A stretch of DNA of 64,000 nt from Sequoia sempervirens. Lineage: Eukaryota > Streptophyta > Pinopsida > Cupressales > Cupressaceae. Of this stretch, positions 33,820 through 46,600 are shown in pieces (within the stretch, counting starts at the first letter, position 1; the number at the start of each line of letters is the position of its first letter). The position numbers and the translations under genes are program-made. Below the pieces are notes generated by a model. The model was not told the origin of the DNA, did no database searches, and worked only from the letters and a program-made list of their open reading frames with translations. Location of the stretch: assembly GCA_007258455.2 (NCBI GenBank), contig VDFB02358134.1, positions 214,815,565 to 214,879,564 of the forward strand. The letters run 5' to 3'.

Positions 33820-35436
33820 TGTTGAATGCACAAGAAAAATGAGATGGGGGGTGAATCAGTTGACCCTTAAAACTTGAAAACCCTCATACACATTCAGATT
33901 CACATTCATTCATTAAACCCTTAAATCTATTATGATGAATTAGCATGAAAAGAAAAAAACTAAAACCATGCACAAGTTAACACCATGCACAAGAGAACAC
34001 CAATTTTACGTGGAAAATTCAAGAAGGGAAAAACCACGGTGAGGATTAGCTCACAATATAAAGTAATATCAACACCAAATACAATAGGGCTCATTGTCGA
34101 AGGGCTCATTTCCCAAAGAAGAAAGGATCAGTACCAGAAAAGAAAAGAAGATGGAGAAGAAATGCTACACAAAGAAAAACATATCAATGCAACAAAGAAT
34201 CCACCACAATAACATCAAAACCTTCACATCCTGATTGAATAATTGTAGAAACCTTTTGGTCACTGCATCCAATAATCTATGACATGAAAGCTCACACTGC
34301 ACATCTCAATTTCACATTCTACAACTCTTCACTTCACATCATTCGCATAGCTCACATATATCTCATCATCCTTCAAAAACTCAACTCATACTTATGCCAT
34401 ACTCAACCTTGAAACCCTTCTCAAAGGTTTGCTATGCACATCAACCATGCAAATTCAAAATAGGTCAATGCCAAAGCACTTCTGTGCTAGGTAGAAGTGA
34501 AAATGGACCACATGACACCTTATTTGGGACCCAAACCTATAACACCACACAAGCACACCCTTCTATAAATAATATTTATTCATCACAAGTAGTATAAGAA
34601 CCAAGTCGGTCATTACCAGTGTAAACACCATTAAAATTTTAAGTACATGCTTCCTCAAAACCAAGGATGATGTATGTGAACCACACACCATGCTTGAACA
34701 TGATCTAGAATATTCCTCAAACACTTTGAAATCCAACAGACTCCTTTACAACAATTTTCACCTAAAGAATGTACGCACCTAGTACACTCAAACAACTTTT
34801 CTACACACTGTTACTTGAGAAATTGACTTCCGAAGCACCAAGCCTCAAACCACATTGATTGAACAAAGATACCAACACTATCAACATTCTTAGATTTGCA
34901 AGACCTGAAACACAACTACGGAGAAATGTAGAGAAAAGACATTTCTCCTAGACACCTCTGTAATGTGCAGTTCACACATTGGTGAACACAACTTCTTATG
35001 TACAATGATCTACCACAACAACTTCTAAATATAACACCTATGAACACCTATTATCAACATATTTGAATCACATAGACAAATCTTCAACCAGAAGAAATGC
35101 AAAGCAACACAAGAACACACCTTTACAACCTAAAACACCACTGCAACACATTATTTCCTCTTTTTATCAAATTTTCTCAAAAGCACTTGGAAACCAAGTA
35201 CTCGAGACACATCCTCATCATCTTCAGTACTTCCTCATCCATAGACAAAATATTATCAAAGAAACACTAGAGTTTGACACTAGTAGCTCTACTAATGACA
35301 ACATAATGTAACTAATCAAAGCATGGATAACATCAACTACTCATACACTTGCAACAATATCACCCAACAATAGAAATCAATGACAACATAGGATTGTTGA
35401 CATCAATGACAACACTGAATACTCAAACTTGCAATA
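33820..35436 (-). repeat. copia-2 3' LTR (minus-strand element)
   Basis: On the minus strand it starts at 35436 (TATTGCAAG, probably from TGTTG) just after a GGGGGAGAT polypurine tract, and ends CATTCAACA at 33820. The segment GGGGGGTGAATCAG near the end is common in LTRs of large copia elements. Only one LTR is in the window, so the ends are inferred. Confidence 0.65.
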
Positions 35437-35931
35437 ATCTCCCCCTTTGTCATTTATGGCAACACATGTGATGTGAAAAACCATCAAAGACACAATAGCT
35501 CGCAATACCAACATACTGCAACTCTTCGTGCATTACTTCTCCCCCTTACCCAACTAGCTTATTACTCTCTCTCCCTTATCTTTCCACATGATTCTCTCCC
35601 CCCTATGTACATGACTTTCTCTCCCTGATAACTTATTATTTTTCAAATGACTCTCTCTCCTTATTTGACATCAATGGTAAAGGACCAAAAAGTTTACAGT
35701 ATTCTCTCCCTTTATCATTAATCAACTTGCTTACTACTGCTCTACAACGTCTTTCCTTTACTGCTTTGTATACTCCCCCTTAGAAGCACACACAAAACTA
35801 CACCAAATTAGCTACCACTGCATAATGAAAACACACACTCTTCTAACTACAACAACCAACAATGCCACTACCTACTCCCCTGAGAGGTAGCCACCAACAT
35901 CCATCCAAAATAAAGAATAAATCTTGAGATT
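35437..35931 (-). other. copia-2 polypurine tract and 3' untranslated region
   Basis: Reverse complement ACAAAGGGGGAGAT (about 35437-35450) is the polypurine tract. The rest contains several AGGGGGAGA-like purine runs (for example near 35550, 35600 and 35780). At 35931 the element is cut by element C and resumes at 60831. Confidence 0.75.
35927..35931. repeat. Target site duplication of element C, left copy
   Basis: AGATT before the 5' LTR and AGATC at 60831-60835 after the 3' LTR, four of five bases equal. Confidence 0.75.
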
Positions 35932-38236
35932 TGATGGAACTTCATTAATAATTTTTTCTCCTTATGTTCCATTCCTACCCTGCATGGTGTTACTGGTCTT
36001 CCATGGTGTCAAAAAATTTTCCTTGGGTTGGGGGTTTTAGCCTTATTTTCATGTAAAACCCCTGTGTTCATTTTACACCTTGGTTGGGATCTATTCCACT
36101 GTTACTTTTTGAGGGGTTTTAAAATGACTTATGTCCTATCATTCCATCTAGGCTTGGTCCCTTTGGTCTTAATTTTTATTTCCTCCATGGGTTTTATTTT
36201 CCTAAGTCTTGGTTTGCCTCGTGTTTCATCATTTAAAAACAACTTATGTCATTGTTTACTTTTGGCCTAGTGATGTTCCCTTGTCCTCTTAATAAATGTT
36301 TTATTTTGAAGAAGGATGAAATTCGCGTGACCGTTGATCAACTACCATTTGATCTCAGCTGTTCCCCACCATCCCACAATGGCCCCACCACAATGCTTTG
36401 GTTGATCGTGATATCATGGGCGGGCGACACGTGTCCTTTTTGGCGTGGCCAAAGGAGATAAGTTTGTGTGTCGTCGATCAACTATCATCAAATCTCAACG
36501 GTTGCCCACCATCGTGTGATCGAAAGTCACAAGGTTTTTACTGATCGCAATATCGCGGGTGTGCACCACGTGTCTCATTTGATGAAGCCGAAGGAATAAA
36601 GGAAGTACTATGGAAAATTAATCCAAACTTAATACATTAAAAGGCAGGTTACTAAAATTCTCTTAGGGTGCACGTGTTTTAAATCGACAGATCTCTTATA
36701 ATGTTGGTGGGAAAGTTGCTCAATAGATAATGATAAGGCTGGCGATTGTGTTGAATGAACAAGATCACTGATGCTCAAGATCTACGGTTACCCGCCATTG
36801 CGTGATCCAAAGTTGCAGGATCTTTACTGATTGTGATATCGTGGGCGACCGCCACGTGGACTTCCTTGGTAGCTTATGGTATGGTGGGCCCTTTATTGCC
36901 ATGTTGGTGATTGTGTCAGCTTTTTTGAAGGTAGTCGTTCGATGATTTGATCTAACTGAAAGATCGATGACTTGAATTTAAATCTGCATCAAATATGGTT
37001 GGAGCCATTCATGCAGCGCATGAGTGAGCTTTAATGGCGGATGAGACACTTACTGGCATGATTTGATCGATAAATTAGATGCTATGGTTACAATGGTTTC
37101 TAGTTTTCCTTTGATGGCAGTCTTGGCGTGTGTTTCTTGTGGTTTTTGTTGTTGCCTCAACTTTCCTTAGCTTGCATGATGAATAAGGATATTCTCTAGG
37201 GTGATGGTTGTTGTAATAGATTTTTGGAATATCACCAGGTGCTCCAATTGGCTAGTGACATGTGTACTTTATGGCCTGATGCTTGTTTTCTCCTTCATTT
37301 TCTATAAGAAGGATTTCAAGGCCAGAAGTACGGGTTAGAAAGTTAGATAATTTTTGTAGAGTCCAGGTGAAGTTGCAGAGAAAATTTTAAAGTCCGATGG
37401 TTTTAGAGAGAAATGCAATTTAGGTTCTAGGTGATTCTGTAATAGGTTTTGAATTCATGGGGATTTAATGTTGTATAACAGTACTAGCATTTGAGTTGAA
37501 ATGATAAATTCAAACTCATGTCTCTCCACTGTACATGCATATCTGAATTTTGAATAAAATAACTAAGGGTTGTTTTATCCATCTCACTGGTGTGGTGTGT
37601 ATGATTCTATTTTAGCTTTAATTCAAAGAATTAATTAAAATGTTTGAATTGGATTATAGGAAGATGTGTTTTGTATAAGGATTTGATAAGTAGTATTGAG
37701 TTAGAATACAGATTGATGAGATTGTAATGCAATGTTGCCAAGGATTTCTTATGTTATGTGTTAAATCTGTCATATACCTTTAGATGCTTATGAATTGGAC
37801 TCCTACAATGGATATATGGCACTGATCTAAGTTGTAATTACCCATATGATTCAGTATTTATTTGTCTTTTCCTAGAGCTTGCTACAAATTGCAAATCAAT
37901 GACTATCTTATGTTGTGGATTGTGTTGTAGTTATCTCATGCTCTAGATAGTTGATATTGTCGAGGAATAGCCAATTCGATTTGATATTATCCTATCATGT
38001 TGAGCTATTAAGTGAGATTATCTGCTATTGTTAATGTCATTTATAATAATGGTGCAGAGGTTGTAAACACATTAAGGGATCACCCTCCCAGGTTTTGCAG
38101 AGCCCGAAGTGTAGGAGGTTTTTTAAAGTCCTCATCAGTTGGTCCAGGTCCTTCAAGCTACCCTTGATTGGAGTTGGCAATTCCATAGGTAGATTAGAAG
38201 ACAAACCTGGTTACAATGTAAAAAAAAAAACCAACA
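35932..38236 (+). repeat. Element C 5' LTR (2305 bp)
   Basis: Starts TGATGGAAC and ends ACCAACA. It aligns with 41553-43695 plus 60676-60830. It contains three related units of about 105 bp with ACGTG cores, listed separately. Confidence 0.9.
36331..36870. promoter_or_regulatory. Three degenerate repeat units with G-box-like cores
   Basis: Units near 36331-36437, 36467-36573 and 36763-36870 share the order GATCA..., a CCCACCAT or CCGCCAT segment, a TGATC(G)xxATATC(G)xxGG segment, and an ACGTG core: ACACGTGT at 36427-36434, CACGTG at 36567-36572 and 36853-36858. ACGTG cores bind bZIP and bHLH factors in plants, so stress or light response is an inference. In the 3' LTR the middle core has been lost. 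Confidence 0.65.
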
Positions 38237-38239
38237 AAA

Positions 38240-38257
38240 TGGCGACTCTGTTGGGGA
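38240..38257 (+). other. Element C primer-binding site
   Basis: TGGCGACTCTGTTGGGGA begins three bases after the 5' LTR. The form resembles the PBS I remember from Tat/Ogre elements; the tRNA is not confirmed. The first 13 bases recur at 38487-38499 in the leader. Confidence 0.75.
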
Positions 38258-38713
38258 TGGTTTTGAATCTCCAAGTGTAGACTGCTTAGTTACAGAGTCA
38301 TATTATTGTTTTCCATTTTGAATTTAGTTCAAATATTGAAGAATTTCAAGCCTGGAGAAAGATTTGTTGCAGTGAACCTGATTATTTTATGATCTGTGGT
38401 GCTCTACTGGTGGACGGAACTCAGAGATAGATTTATTTGTGAAAAAACTTCATAATACTTGAAGTTCAGTCCTCTAGAAGAAGAGGTGGCGACTCTGTTA
38501 AAAGAACCTGTTAAAGATTTAAAGAAAAGTTCCAGATCTACAAATTTCCAGAACAATTTGTAGCAGTGGCAATGTTTCTAGGTATTCCTCACATATTTGA
38601 ACATCTTAGGAAAGAACTTTGGTTCCCTTATTTAGTGAAATTAAGCACTACAATCAAGGGAGGTTGAATATTGAAATTGAGTAGTTGTAGAGGGAATAAT
38701 TTTCATTTGCAAA
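38258..38713 (+). other. Element C leader
   Basis: Untranslated leader with no clear ORF. It contains a second PBS-like copy, TGGCGACTCTGTT, at 38487-38499. Confidence 0.6.
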
Positions 38714-41380
38714 ATGCATTGCTATCATAATTCTCCCTCTACAAGCTATAGTATCATGCCTAAAACACAACCTTGTCCTCATAGGAAGGTGTTTGATAAT
38801 GAAAGATACAACTATTTAGATTTTAGTAAAATCCAGGGTTACCCACATTCTATCCCAAGAAGAATTAATGAACATTTTCCTAAGTTTAGAGATGATTTTT
38901 AAGAATCAGCATCAAAACATGTATAGTCTTTCATTGATTTGATGGAAGATTGTCAGATTGAAGAGAAAGATGTTATCATGAAATTTTTTGTAAGAACTTT
39001 AGAAGGTATGGCTGAAGGTTGGTTTACTTGCTTACCAATGCATTCCATAGATTCATGGCATAAACTCAGAACATGTTTCCTTGATACTTTTAAAGATGAG
39101 TCAGTAGTGAATGATGAATGCTTGTCTAAAGATAGAAGTCTGCATACTCAAGATGAATTTGAAGAGGAAATTGCAAACAAGGTTGAGTCTAAATCATATA
39201 TTGATGCACTGTGTGATACAGAAAGATTGGAGGATGAATCTATCTATTATTTTCATGATAGATTTATGAAATTTCTACTTGCTATACCAGAATTAGAAAG
39301 ACCCGATGAATCATTTTGCATTGATTTGTTCTGTGAAAATCATAAGCTAGGTCTGAGTACCATGCCAGTTCACTTGAGGCCCCCTAGCCTTGGATGTTTA
39401 TATCAATGGCTTTCAATAATTGAGGAAATGATAGATAAATGTGGAAGTCATCTCTTAACTCAATTATGTGATGGTACTTTTTCAATATTTAGTCCAATGG
39501 TTGCAGATGGTATAGTAGAAGACAAGAATGATAATGCATCATGCAGTGATAAGGATGTTGTTTCTGAACAACCTACAAAAGAAATATGTCCAGAAGAATA
39601 TTGCAACCATGATGGTCATGAACAGATAAATGAAACATGTGAAGTGTCTTCCATTTGCTTTGAAAATATAGAAATAGAAAGCAGATTTTCTATAGCAAGT
39701 GAAGGTTGCAATGATGCAAATGATACTGAGAGTGTTTTCTCCTCTATGGAATTTGAATACACAACTGGAGATCATGATGATTATGATGTTTTAAGTTTTC
39801 TTGATGAGAACAATGGTGTTGTAGATGGAAGTTTGCAATCAGCTGAAAAGCATCCTTGTATAGGTGATCAAGAGGATTTCAAATTTGTTTGCAGCCCTAG
39901 TAATTCTGATTCATTTCAAAAGTAGGAGGTGGAATTGATTTCCTTGAATGAAAAGTATTCTAATGAAGATGATGACAATGTTTCTAAAGGATCACAAGAA
40001 CAAGATAATGGATATGAATTGAACATTTTGTTTGAAGAAGACATGTGTAATCAGCAGTACTACAGTACACTTGGTTATACCAATCTTTTGAGTGTATGTA
40101 GCATTGATGAGAGCTTTCATGATGAGATAAGGGTGCCTGGAGATTTGAAGAATGCTATTGAGAGCATTAGTGTATCAGTTGCAAATGACAGAGTATGCAA
40201 GGATTGTCAGTTAGAGCAGACATGTGTGAGATGTTGCCATGAAGAAACAAATGATGATTTTCACTTTGATAGTGAGGAATGCAACCCTTCTGATTGTTGC
40301 AGCAGTGTGAACAAAGAGAAGGATATGCATGCAGGTGATGCATTGAATGAATCAGTACAAGCAGTTGATATTGATGAATAAGAAATCCCTATTGTGCTTG
40401 ATGTTTTTCCTTTTATCCATTTTGTTGCCTTTGAAGCCATTACTGAATGTGTGCATGGGGAAACCATTTATGTAGATGTACATGAGAATGCAAATGTAGA
40501 AATAAAAATTGGTACAACTAGTTACAACTTTCATGATGAGTTTGTACATCAGGAACGTGATTGTGTCTATCATATTGATGCATATGAGGACCTTTTTTCT
40601 GGATCTATAATTCATATTTCCTCTCATGAGCAGTATGTTTCAGATTTTCATGTTGAAGCAGCAAGAGATGATGTTGATTTTGATACACCTTGCATTGGTG
40701 AATGTGTCTTTGACACTCACTATGATTAATTTGTTGCAAATGAAAGTTTTGATTCACATGAACCTATACTTAGAGTTTCCCTTTGTGATGACACATTGAA
40801 TGCTGATGATTTTTTCTATGAATTTGAGGTAGATAACATTGTTTTGGATGTTGGCATTTATTTTGAATGTCGTGATTTGAATGGAGATGAAGGTATTGTG
40901 GATGTTGATAAGCCTAATTTTTAGAATCTTGAAACACATTGAAATGTGTTAGGGTTGTGTTGTTGGGATGAGGACAAGCTAACCAATGATGCATTTCAGT
41001 TGGAGGAGACACATATGCATGAGCAATCTTTGCTCAGCACACAAGAGGATTGCATGTTTTTTTCTAGATGTGATATCTCCTCTAAGCATGATCATTATGA
41101 GAAGGTTAGTGAATGTGGTCTTGATCACTATCCTCTCATGTTGCCACTTGATGCAGAATCAGAGAATGAAGAGAATGGTAGTGAGGTGGCCTATTTGATT
41201 TGGTTGCCAATTGATGACAAAGTTGAACAGAGAGCAAGTTTCCACTTGCATGAAGGCAGCCTAATACTTGTGTTTGCAGAAGTGCAGTCACCAATGTTGT
41301 TGTGGTTTGACAAATGCAAGCACAAATTGAGGGAGATCAACTCTTTTTGTAGAATTATGTTTGACAGAGGTAAATGTTGA
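38714..41380 (+). pseudogene. Element C gag plus long acidic ORF
   Basis: About 889 codons stay in a single frame, broken by seven stops (38900, 38924, 39923, 40379, 40727, 40922, 40940) and no frameshift. The gag domain is at about 38860-39400: KFFVRTLEGMAEGWFTCLPM and SWHKLRTCFLDTF match the plant gag pattern with a W between two blocks. DESIYYFHDRFMKF follows. The remaining 650 codons are rich in Asp, Glu, Ser, His and Cys, with Cys-pairs such as CKDCQLEQTCVRCCHEE (about 40195-40245). I recognise no enzyme domain. Lack of frameshifts despite many stops suggests loss of function by substitution, or a copied family of defective templates. A structural or decoy role is speculation. Confidence 0.7.
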
Positions 41381-41552
41381 CTCCCATTTTTTTCATTTGG
41401 TGGCTTGGGGTCACCAGATGAAGTTGAAAAATAAAGTTGAATAAAGGAGCAGTTCAAGGACTACTTGATGGACTCAAAATTTGGTTTGCTCTTCTTGAGA
41501 TTCTGAATTCTTGCTTCATTCTAGAGGAATGAACGTCCCCAACTGGAGCCAC
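41381..41552 (+). other. Element C 3' untranslated region with inverted PBS-like end
   Basis: Just before the 3' LTR lies TCCCCAACTGGAGCCA (about 41535-41550). It resembles the reverse complement of the element's own PBS (TCCCCAACAGAGTCGCCA). No clear polypurine tract is visible. Confidence 0.55.
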
Positions 41553-43695
41553 TGATGGAACTTCATTAATTGTTGCTCCTTATGTTCCATTGCTACCCTG
41601 CATGCTGTTACTGGTCTTCCATGGTGTCAGAAAATTTTCCTTGGGTTGGGGGTTTTAGCCTTATTTTCATGTAAAATCCTTGTGTTCATTTTATGCCTTG
41701 GTTGGGATCTATTCCACTGTTACTTATTGAGGGGTTTTAAAATGACTTATGTCCTATCGTTCCATCTAGGCTTGGTCCCTTTAGTCTTAATTTTTATTTC
41801 CTCCACGGGTTTTATTTTCCTAAGTCTTGGTTTTTCTCATGTTTCATCATTTAAAAACAACTTATGTTGTTGTTTACCATTGGCCTAGTGATGTCCCCTT
41901 GTCATCTTAATAAATTTTTTATTTTGCAGAAGGATGAAATTCACGTGACCATTGATCAACTACCATTTGATCTCAGCCATTCCCTGCCATTCCGTGATGG
42001 GCCCACCACAATGCTTTGGTTGATCACGATATCATAGGTGGGTGCCACGTGTACTTTTTGGCATGGCTGAAGGAGATAAGTTTGTGTACCATCAATCAAT
42101 TATCATCAGATCTCAACAGTTGCCCGCCATCGCATGATCGAAAGTCACAAGGTTTTTACTAATCGCGATATCACGAGCATGCGCCACATCTCTCATCTGA
42201 TGAAGCCGAAGGAATAAAGGAAGTACCATGGTAAATTAATCCGGCCTTAATACATTAAAAGGTGGGTTACTAAAATGCTCTTAGGGTGCATGTGTTTTAA
42301 ATCGACGGATCTATTATAATCTTGGTGGAAAAGTTGCTCAATGGATAATGATAAGGCTAGTGATTGTGTTGAACGAACAAGATCACTGATGCTCTAGATC
42401 TACGGTTTCTTGTCATCGCGTGATCCAAAGTTGTAGGATCTTTACTGATTGCAATATCACAGGCGACCGCCACGTGGAATTCCTTGGTAGCTTATGGTAT
42501 GGTGGGAACTTTATTACCATGTTGGTGATTGTGTTAGCTTGTTTTGAAGGCGGCCATTCGATGATTTGATCTAATTGAAAGATCGACAGCTAGAATTTAA
42601 ATCTGCATTAAATATGGTTGGAGTCATTCGTACAACGTGCGAGTGAGCTTTAATGGTGGATGAGACACTGGCACAATTTGATCGATAGATCATATGTTGC
42701 AGTTACAATGGTTTCTAGTTTTGCTTTGATGGCAGTCTTGGCACACGTTTCTTGTGGTTTTTGTTGTTGCATCAACTTTCCTTAGCTGACATGATGAACA
42801 AGAATATTCTCTAGGGTGATGGTTGTTGTAACAGATTTTTGGAATATCACCAGGTGCTCCAATTGGCTGGTGACATGTGTACTTTCTAGCCTGATGCTTG
42901 TTTGCTCCTTCATTTTCTATAAGAAGGATTTCAAGGCTAGAAGTACGGGTTAGCAAGTTAGATAATTTTTGTCGAGTCTAGGTGAAGTTGCAAGGAAAAT
43001 TGGAAAGTCCACTGGTTTTAGAGAGAAATACAATTTAGGTTCTGGGTGATTCTGTAATAGGTTTTGAATTCATGGGGATTTAATGTTGTATAACAGTACT
43101 AGCATTTGAGTTGAAATGATAAATTCAAACTCATGTCTCTCCACTGTACATGCATATCTGAATTTTGAATAAAATAAGTAAGGGTTGTTTTATCCATCTC
43201 ACTGGTGTGGTGTGTATGATTCTATTTTAGCTTTAATTCAAAGAATTAATTAAAATGCTTGAATCAGATTGTAGGAAGATATGTTTTGTATAAGGATTTG
43301 ATAAGTAGTATTGAGTTAGAATACATATTGATGAGATTGTAATGCAATGTCATCAAGGATTTCATATGTTATGTGTTAAATCTATCATATACTTTTAGAT
43401 GCTTATGAATTGTACTCCTACAATGGATATAGGGCATTGATCTAAGTTGCAATTACCCGTTTGATTCAGTATTTGTTTGTCTTTTCCTAGAGCTTGCTAC
43501 AAATTGCAAATCAATGACTATCTTATGCTGTGGATTGTGTTGTAGTTATCTCATGCTCCAGATAGTTGATATTGTCGAGGAATAGCCAATTCTATTAGAT
43601 ATTATCCTATCATGCTAAGCCATTAAGTGAGATTATCTACTATTGTTAATGTCGTTTATAATAATGGTGTAGAGGTTGTAAACACATTAAGGGAT
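41553..43695 (+). repeat. Element C 3' LTR, left part
   Basis: Starts TGATGGAAC and matches 35932 onward. It is cut after AAGGGAT at 43695 by gypsy-2 and continues at 60676. Confidence 0.9.
43691..43695. repeat. Target site duplication of gypsy-2, left copy
   Basis: GGGAT before the first gypsy-2 LTR and GGAAT at 60671-60675 after the last. The intact 5' LTR of element C reads GGGATCACC at this place, which confirms the empty site. Confidence 0.8.
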
Positions 43696-46600
43696 TGTTA
43701 TGCCTTGCATAACCACCCCCATTTTGTTATGGAACAAAATAGGTCCCCCCTTTTTCTTTTTTCTTCTTTCCCTTTTAGTTTCTTTCCCTTTTAGTTGTCT
43801 GTTTTGATCTTTGGAATTCTTTTGTTTTCCTCCTAATTTTGACTTTTGATCTATCTGATTTAATCTTGGTTCTGTCTTAACCTAAGTTGCTATTTTTCTT
43901 GCTAGGAATTTAGTAAAATAATTATAAGCAATGGTAGATTTATTATAATATGTCTTATTTGCTTCTGAAGACTAATGCATACCTTTCTTTTGCAGGATTA
44001 AATCCTACACATGATGATATTTGCTAGGGGAGCTCTGTTAGAAGGAATGCCTCAATCTAGTTGGTCCTAAGAATTAGTTAAGGAAAAAGTTGGCAAGACC
44101 CCAGAGATGTCATAGTGATCAAAAATCATATGCAGGCATTCATCGGCAAGACACCATTCATCATCCCGATGACTAGGAGTTTCCTATCGGCATGAAGGTT
44201 TGTCTTCGGGAAAGGGTCTTGGGTAAATCTCCATGTCTCGCTGATCGGTGGCAAGAGGATCCATACATCGGTGGAAGGTTTTCTCTTTTCCAAGAGGTCT
44301 CAGCGATATCTAAATGTTTCATCGAATCAACAACAAAGAGAATACATACCGGCAGGAGATTTTGACTTCGGGGTGAAGTCTTGGTGAACGCATTGGGTGT
44401 CGCTGACAAAGAGCAAGGGGATTCTATCGGTGGTCTTCGGTGAGAGAATCAATATGTCACGGCGACAAAAGGGTGAACTTGTAAGGCTTTTGCCGAGACA
44501 TGAGGTATCTATTGGACATCTCCCCAAAACAGGAAGAGTACCGTGACACATGTGCAACTAAAGAATTACACATCGGCAGGACTACAGAGGGGTTTCCCCA
44601 AAATGAAAGTTTGGCAAAAGGTTGTGCCGTTGGCATAAATTCTGGCCAAAGTGCTAAAGTCCTGGTGACACAAAAGTGGTCTCACCAAGAGCCTCGCCGA
44701 TCGGGAGAAGTCTCTGCGAAATGAAGAGCCATCGGCATAGCAGTTGGAGCTTGCTAAGAAATCTCGGCAATCCCGAAATGTCTTGGCGACGGAATCAAGC
44801 GAGCTCCGGGGAGAAGGAAATTAGTTGGAGTCTCCCCGACCTAGTTGGGTATCCCCTAAAGGAAGAAAGTCTTGGCGAGAGGAGCTCATCTCCTTGAAAT
44901 GAAGAGGATCACTGAAGGACCTAGTGTTCGGTGTAATCTCTCGTCGACTCAAAATAGTCACACCGATGACAAGGAGGGCTCAGCAAGAAGAAAGAGGTTC
45001 GGGGTAAGGTCTCCCTAAAACATTATAGTCTCCCCGACATCAGAGATGAGCTCGCCCAAGGAGTCTAGTGTCATCGAAAGTCTTGCTGATAGAATAAGTT
45101 CGAGGAGAAAAACAAAATCTCGTCATAAGATCTTGGCAAAGAAGGAAGGTCCCACCGAAGTAAGGCGGTATCGGCAAATGATTTTTCCTTCACCATAAGG
45201 TCTAGGCGACTACGGAGAGCTTCACCGAAATAGAATGGGCTCGGCAAGAAACAAAAGGGTCGCTATGATGTCTCCCCAACCTCGGAATGTCCTACCGACT
45301 AGTGAACAACTCAACGAAAGAAGAAGACGTCAGTATAAGGTCTCGGTGAAGAGGAAAGGTCTCGCCGACATGAAGTAATATCGGCATAATCTATAGCCAA
45401 TTCAACAAGGTATGGGCGAAATGAAACAAAATCGCCGAAGGATATAGGACTCGGTGTAATGTCTCACCGACTCATGAAGGTCACGCCGAAACAAAGGAAA
45501 TCAGGGAGACTCTAGAAGCATAAAGGGGTTTGATGAAAGGTCTCCCCAAGATTGAAGGGGTCTTGTCAATGCAGCTCGAGCTCGATGAAAGATCTTGAGC
45601 TCGGCATGACGTCCTACCAACCTAATAGGGTCTTCTGGATGCAAAGTGGGCTCGGTAAGAGAAGAGGAGTTTGGGGTAAGGTCTCCCCGAAGCAGGGTTG
45701 TCTTGCCGACATAAACAATGGGCTCGATATGACTTCTCTAGCTCACTAAAGGGTCATATTGATTGTCTTGGGTCACACTGATAGCCGCTAGGGGATGAAA
45801 TCGCATCGGGGAGACACCAATGGTGTCTCACCGACATGCAATGTTGATAGGTCTACCTTTGACCGCTTGAGGAGGTCGCTTGGAAATATGCCCAACCAAT
45901 CAGAAGGAGCCAAAAGAGTGACTCATTGGCCCAGTTTGACTAATTGACTGTTTCTATGAAGAAAGTTAAAGAATGCAAGCGATATGGATTCATTCCAAGA
46001 TTAGAAGGCAATGGATCGACTCAGCAACGGTGTTTAGATCTGCAAGGAGGCTCGATGATGCTTCTAAGAACGGTCAACATACAGAGTAGTCCAGAACATG
46101 AAGGAAGCCGAAGAGAAGAAGCAACTATGACTCATATGGACAGTTCTAGTGACTATTGTCAAAGAGGTAGATCAACATTAATGGAGATATTTTGAGTATT
46201 CAAGGTGACCCCAATAGAGTTTGAAGGTGGACACGGAGACAGGAGAGTTAATGCTGCAGTTGCCAAAAAGATCTAAAAAGGCTTCTCCTGGGGATAGAAA
46301 TCCTTCATCAGCATGGACAGCAGGGTTTGACATTGAATGCAGCTTTGACCCTCAGAAAGATCTATGTGTCGACCCTCTTGCAGTCAGGAGATATTTTTGA
46401 AAACCCTAACACGAGGGACATCAAATTCTTTCGATACATTCTATATATAAGGAATTCTTGCCTCTTTGTAAAGGTTGGAACCTCTACAGTTAGAACTTTT
46501 AGAGAATTTCTAAGGTTAGATAGTTAGAGTTAGAACAGATGGTTAGAAGAAAATATAGGAATTAGTAAGCTCACAAAAGGAGATAGAGTTTCCTCCTGAT

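Noticed and set aside
38900..40942. Stop codons in element C and the gypsy elements as evidence of C-to-T (methylation) damage
   Set aside because: Every TAA, TAG or TGA is one C-to-T step from CAA, CAG or CGA, so the pattern is true by definition. It needs comparison with intact relatives at the same codons.
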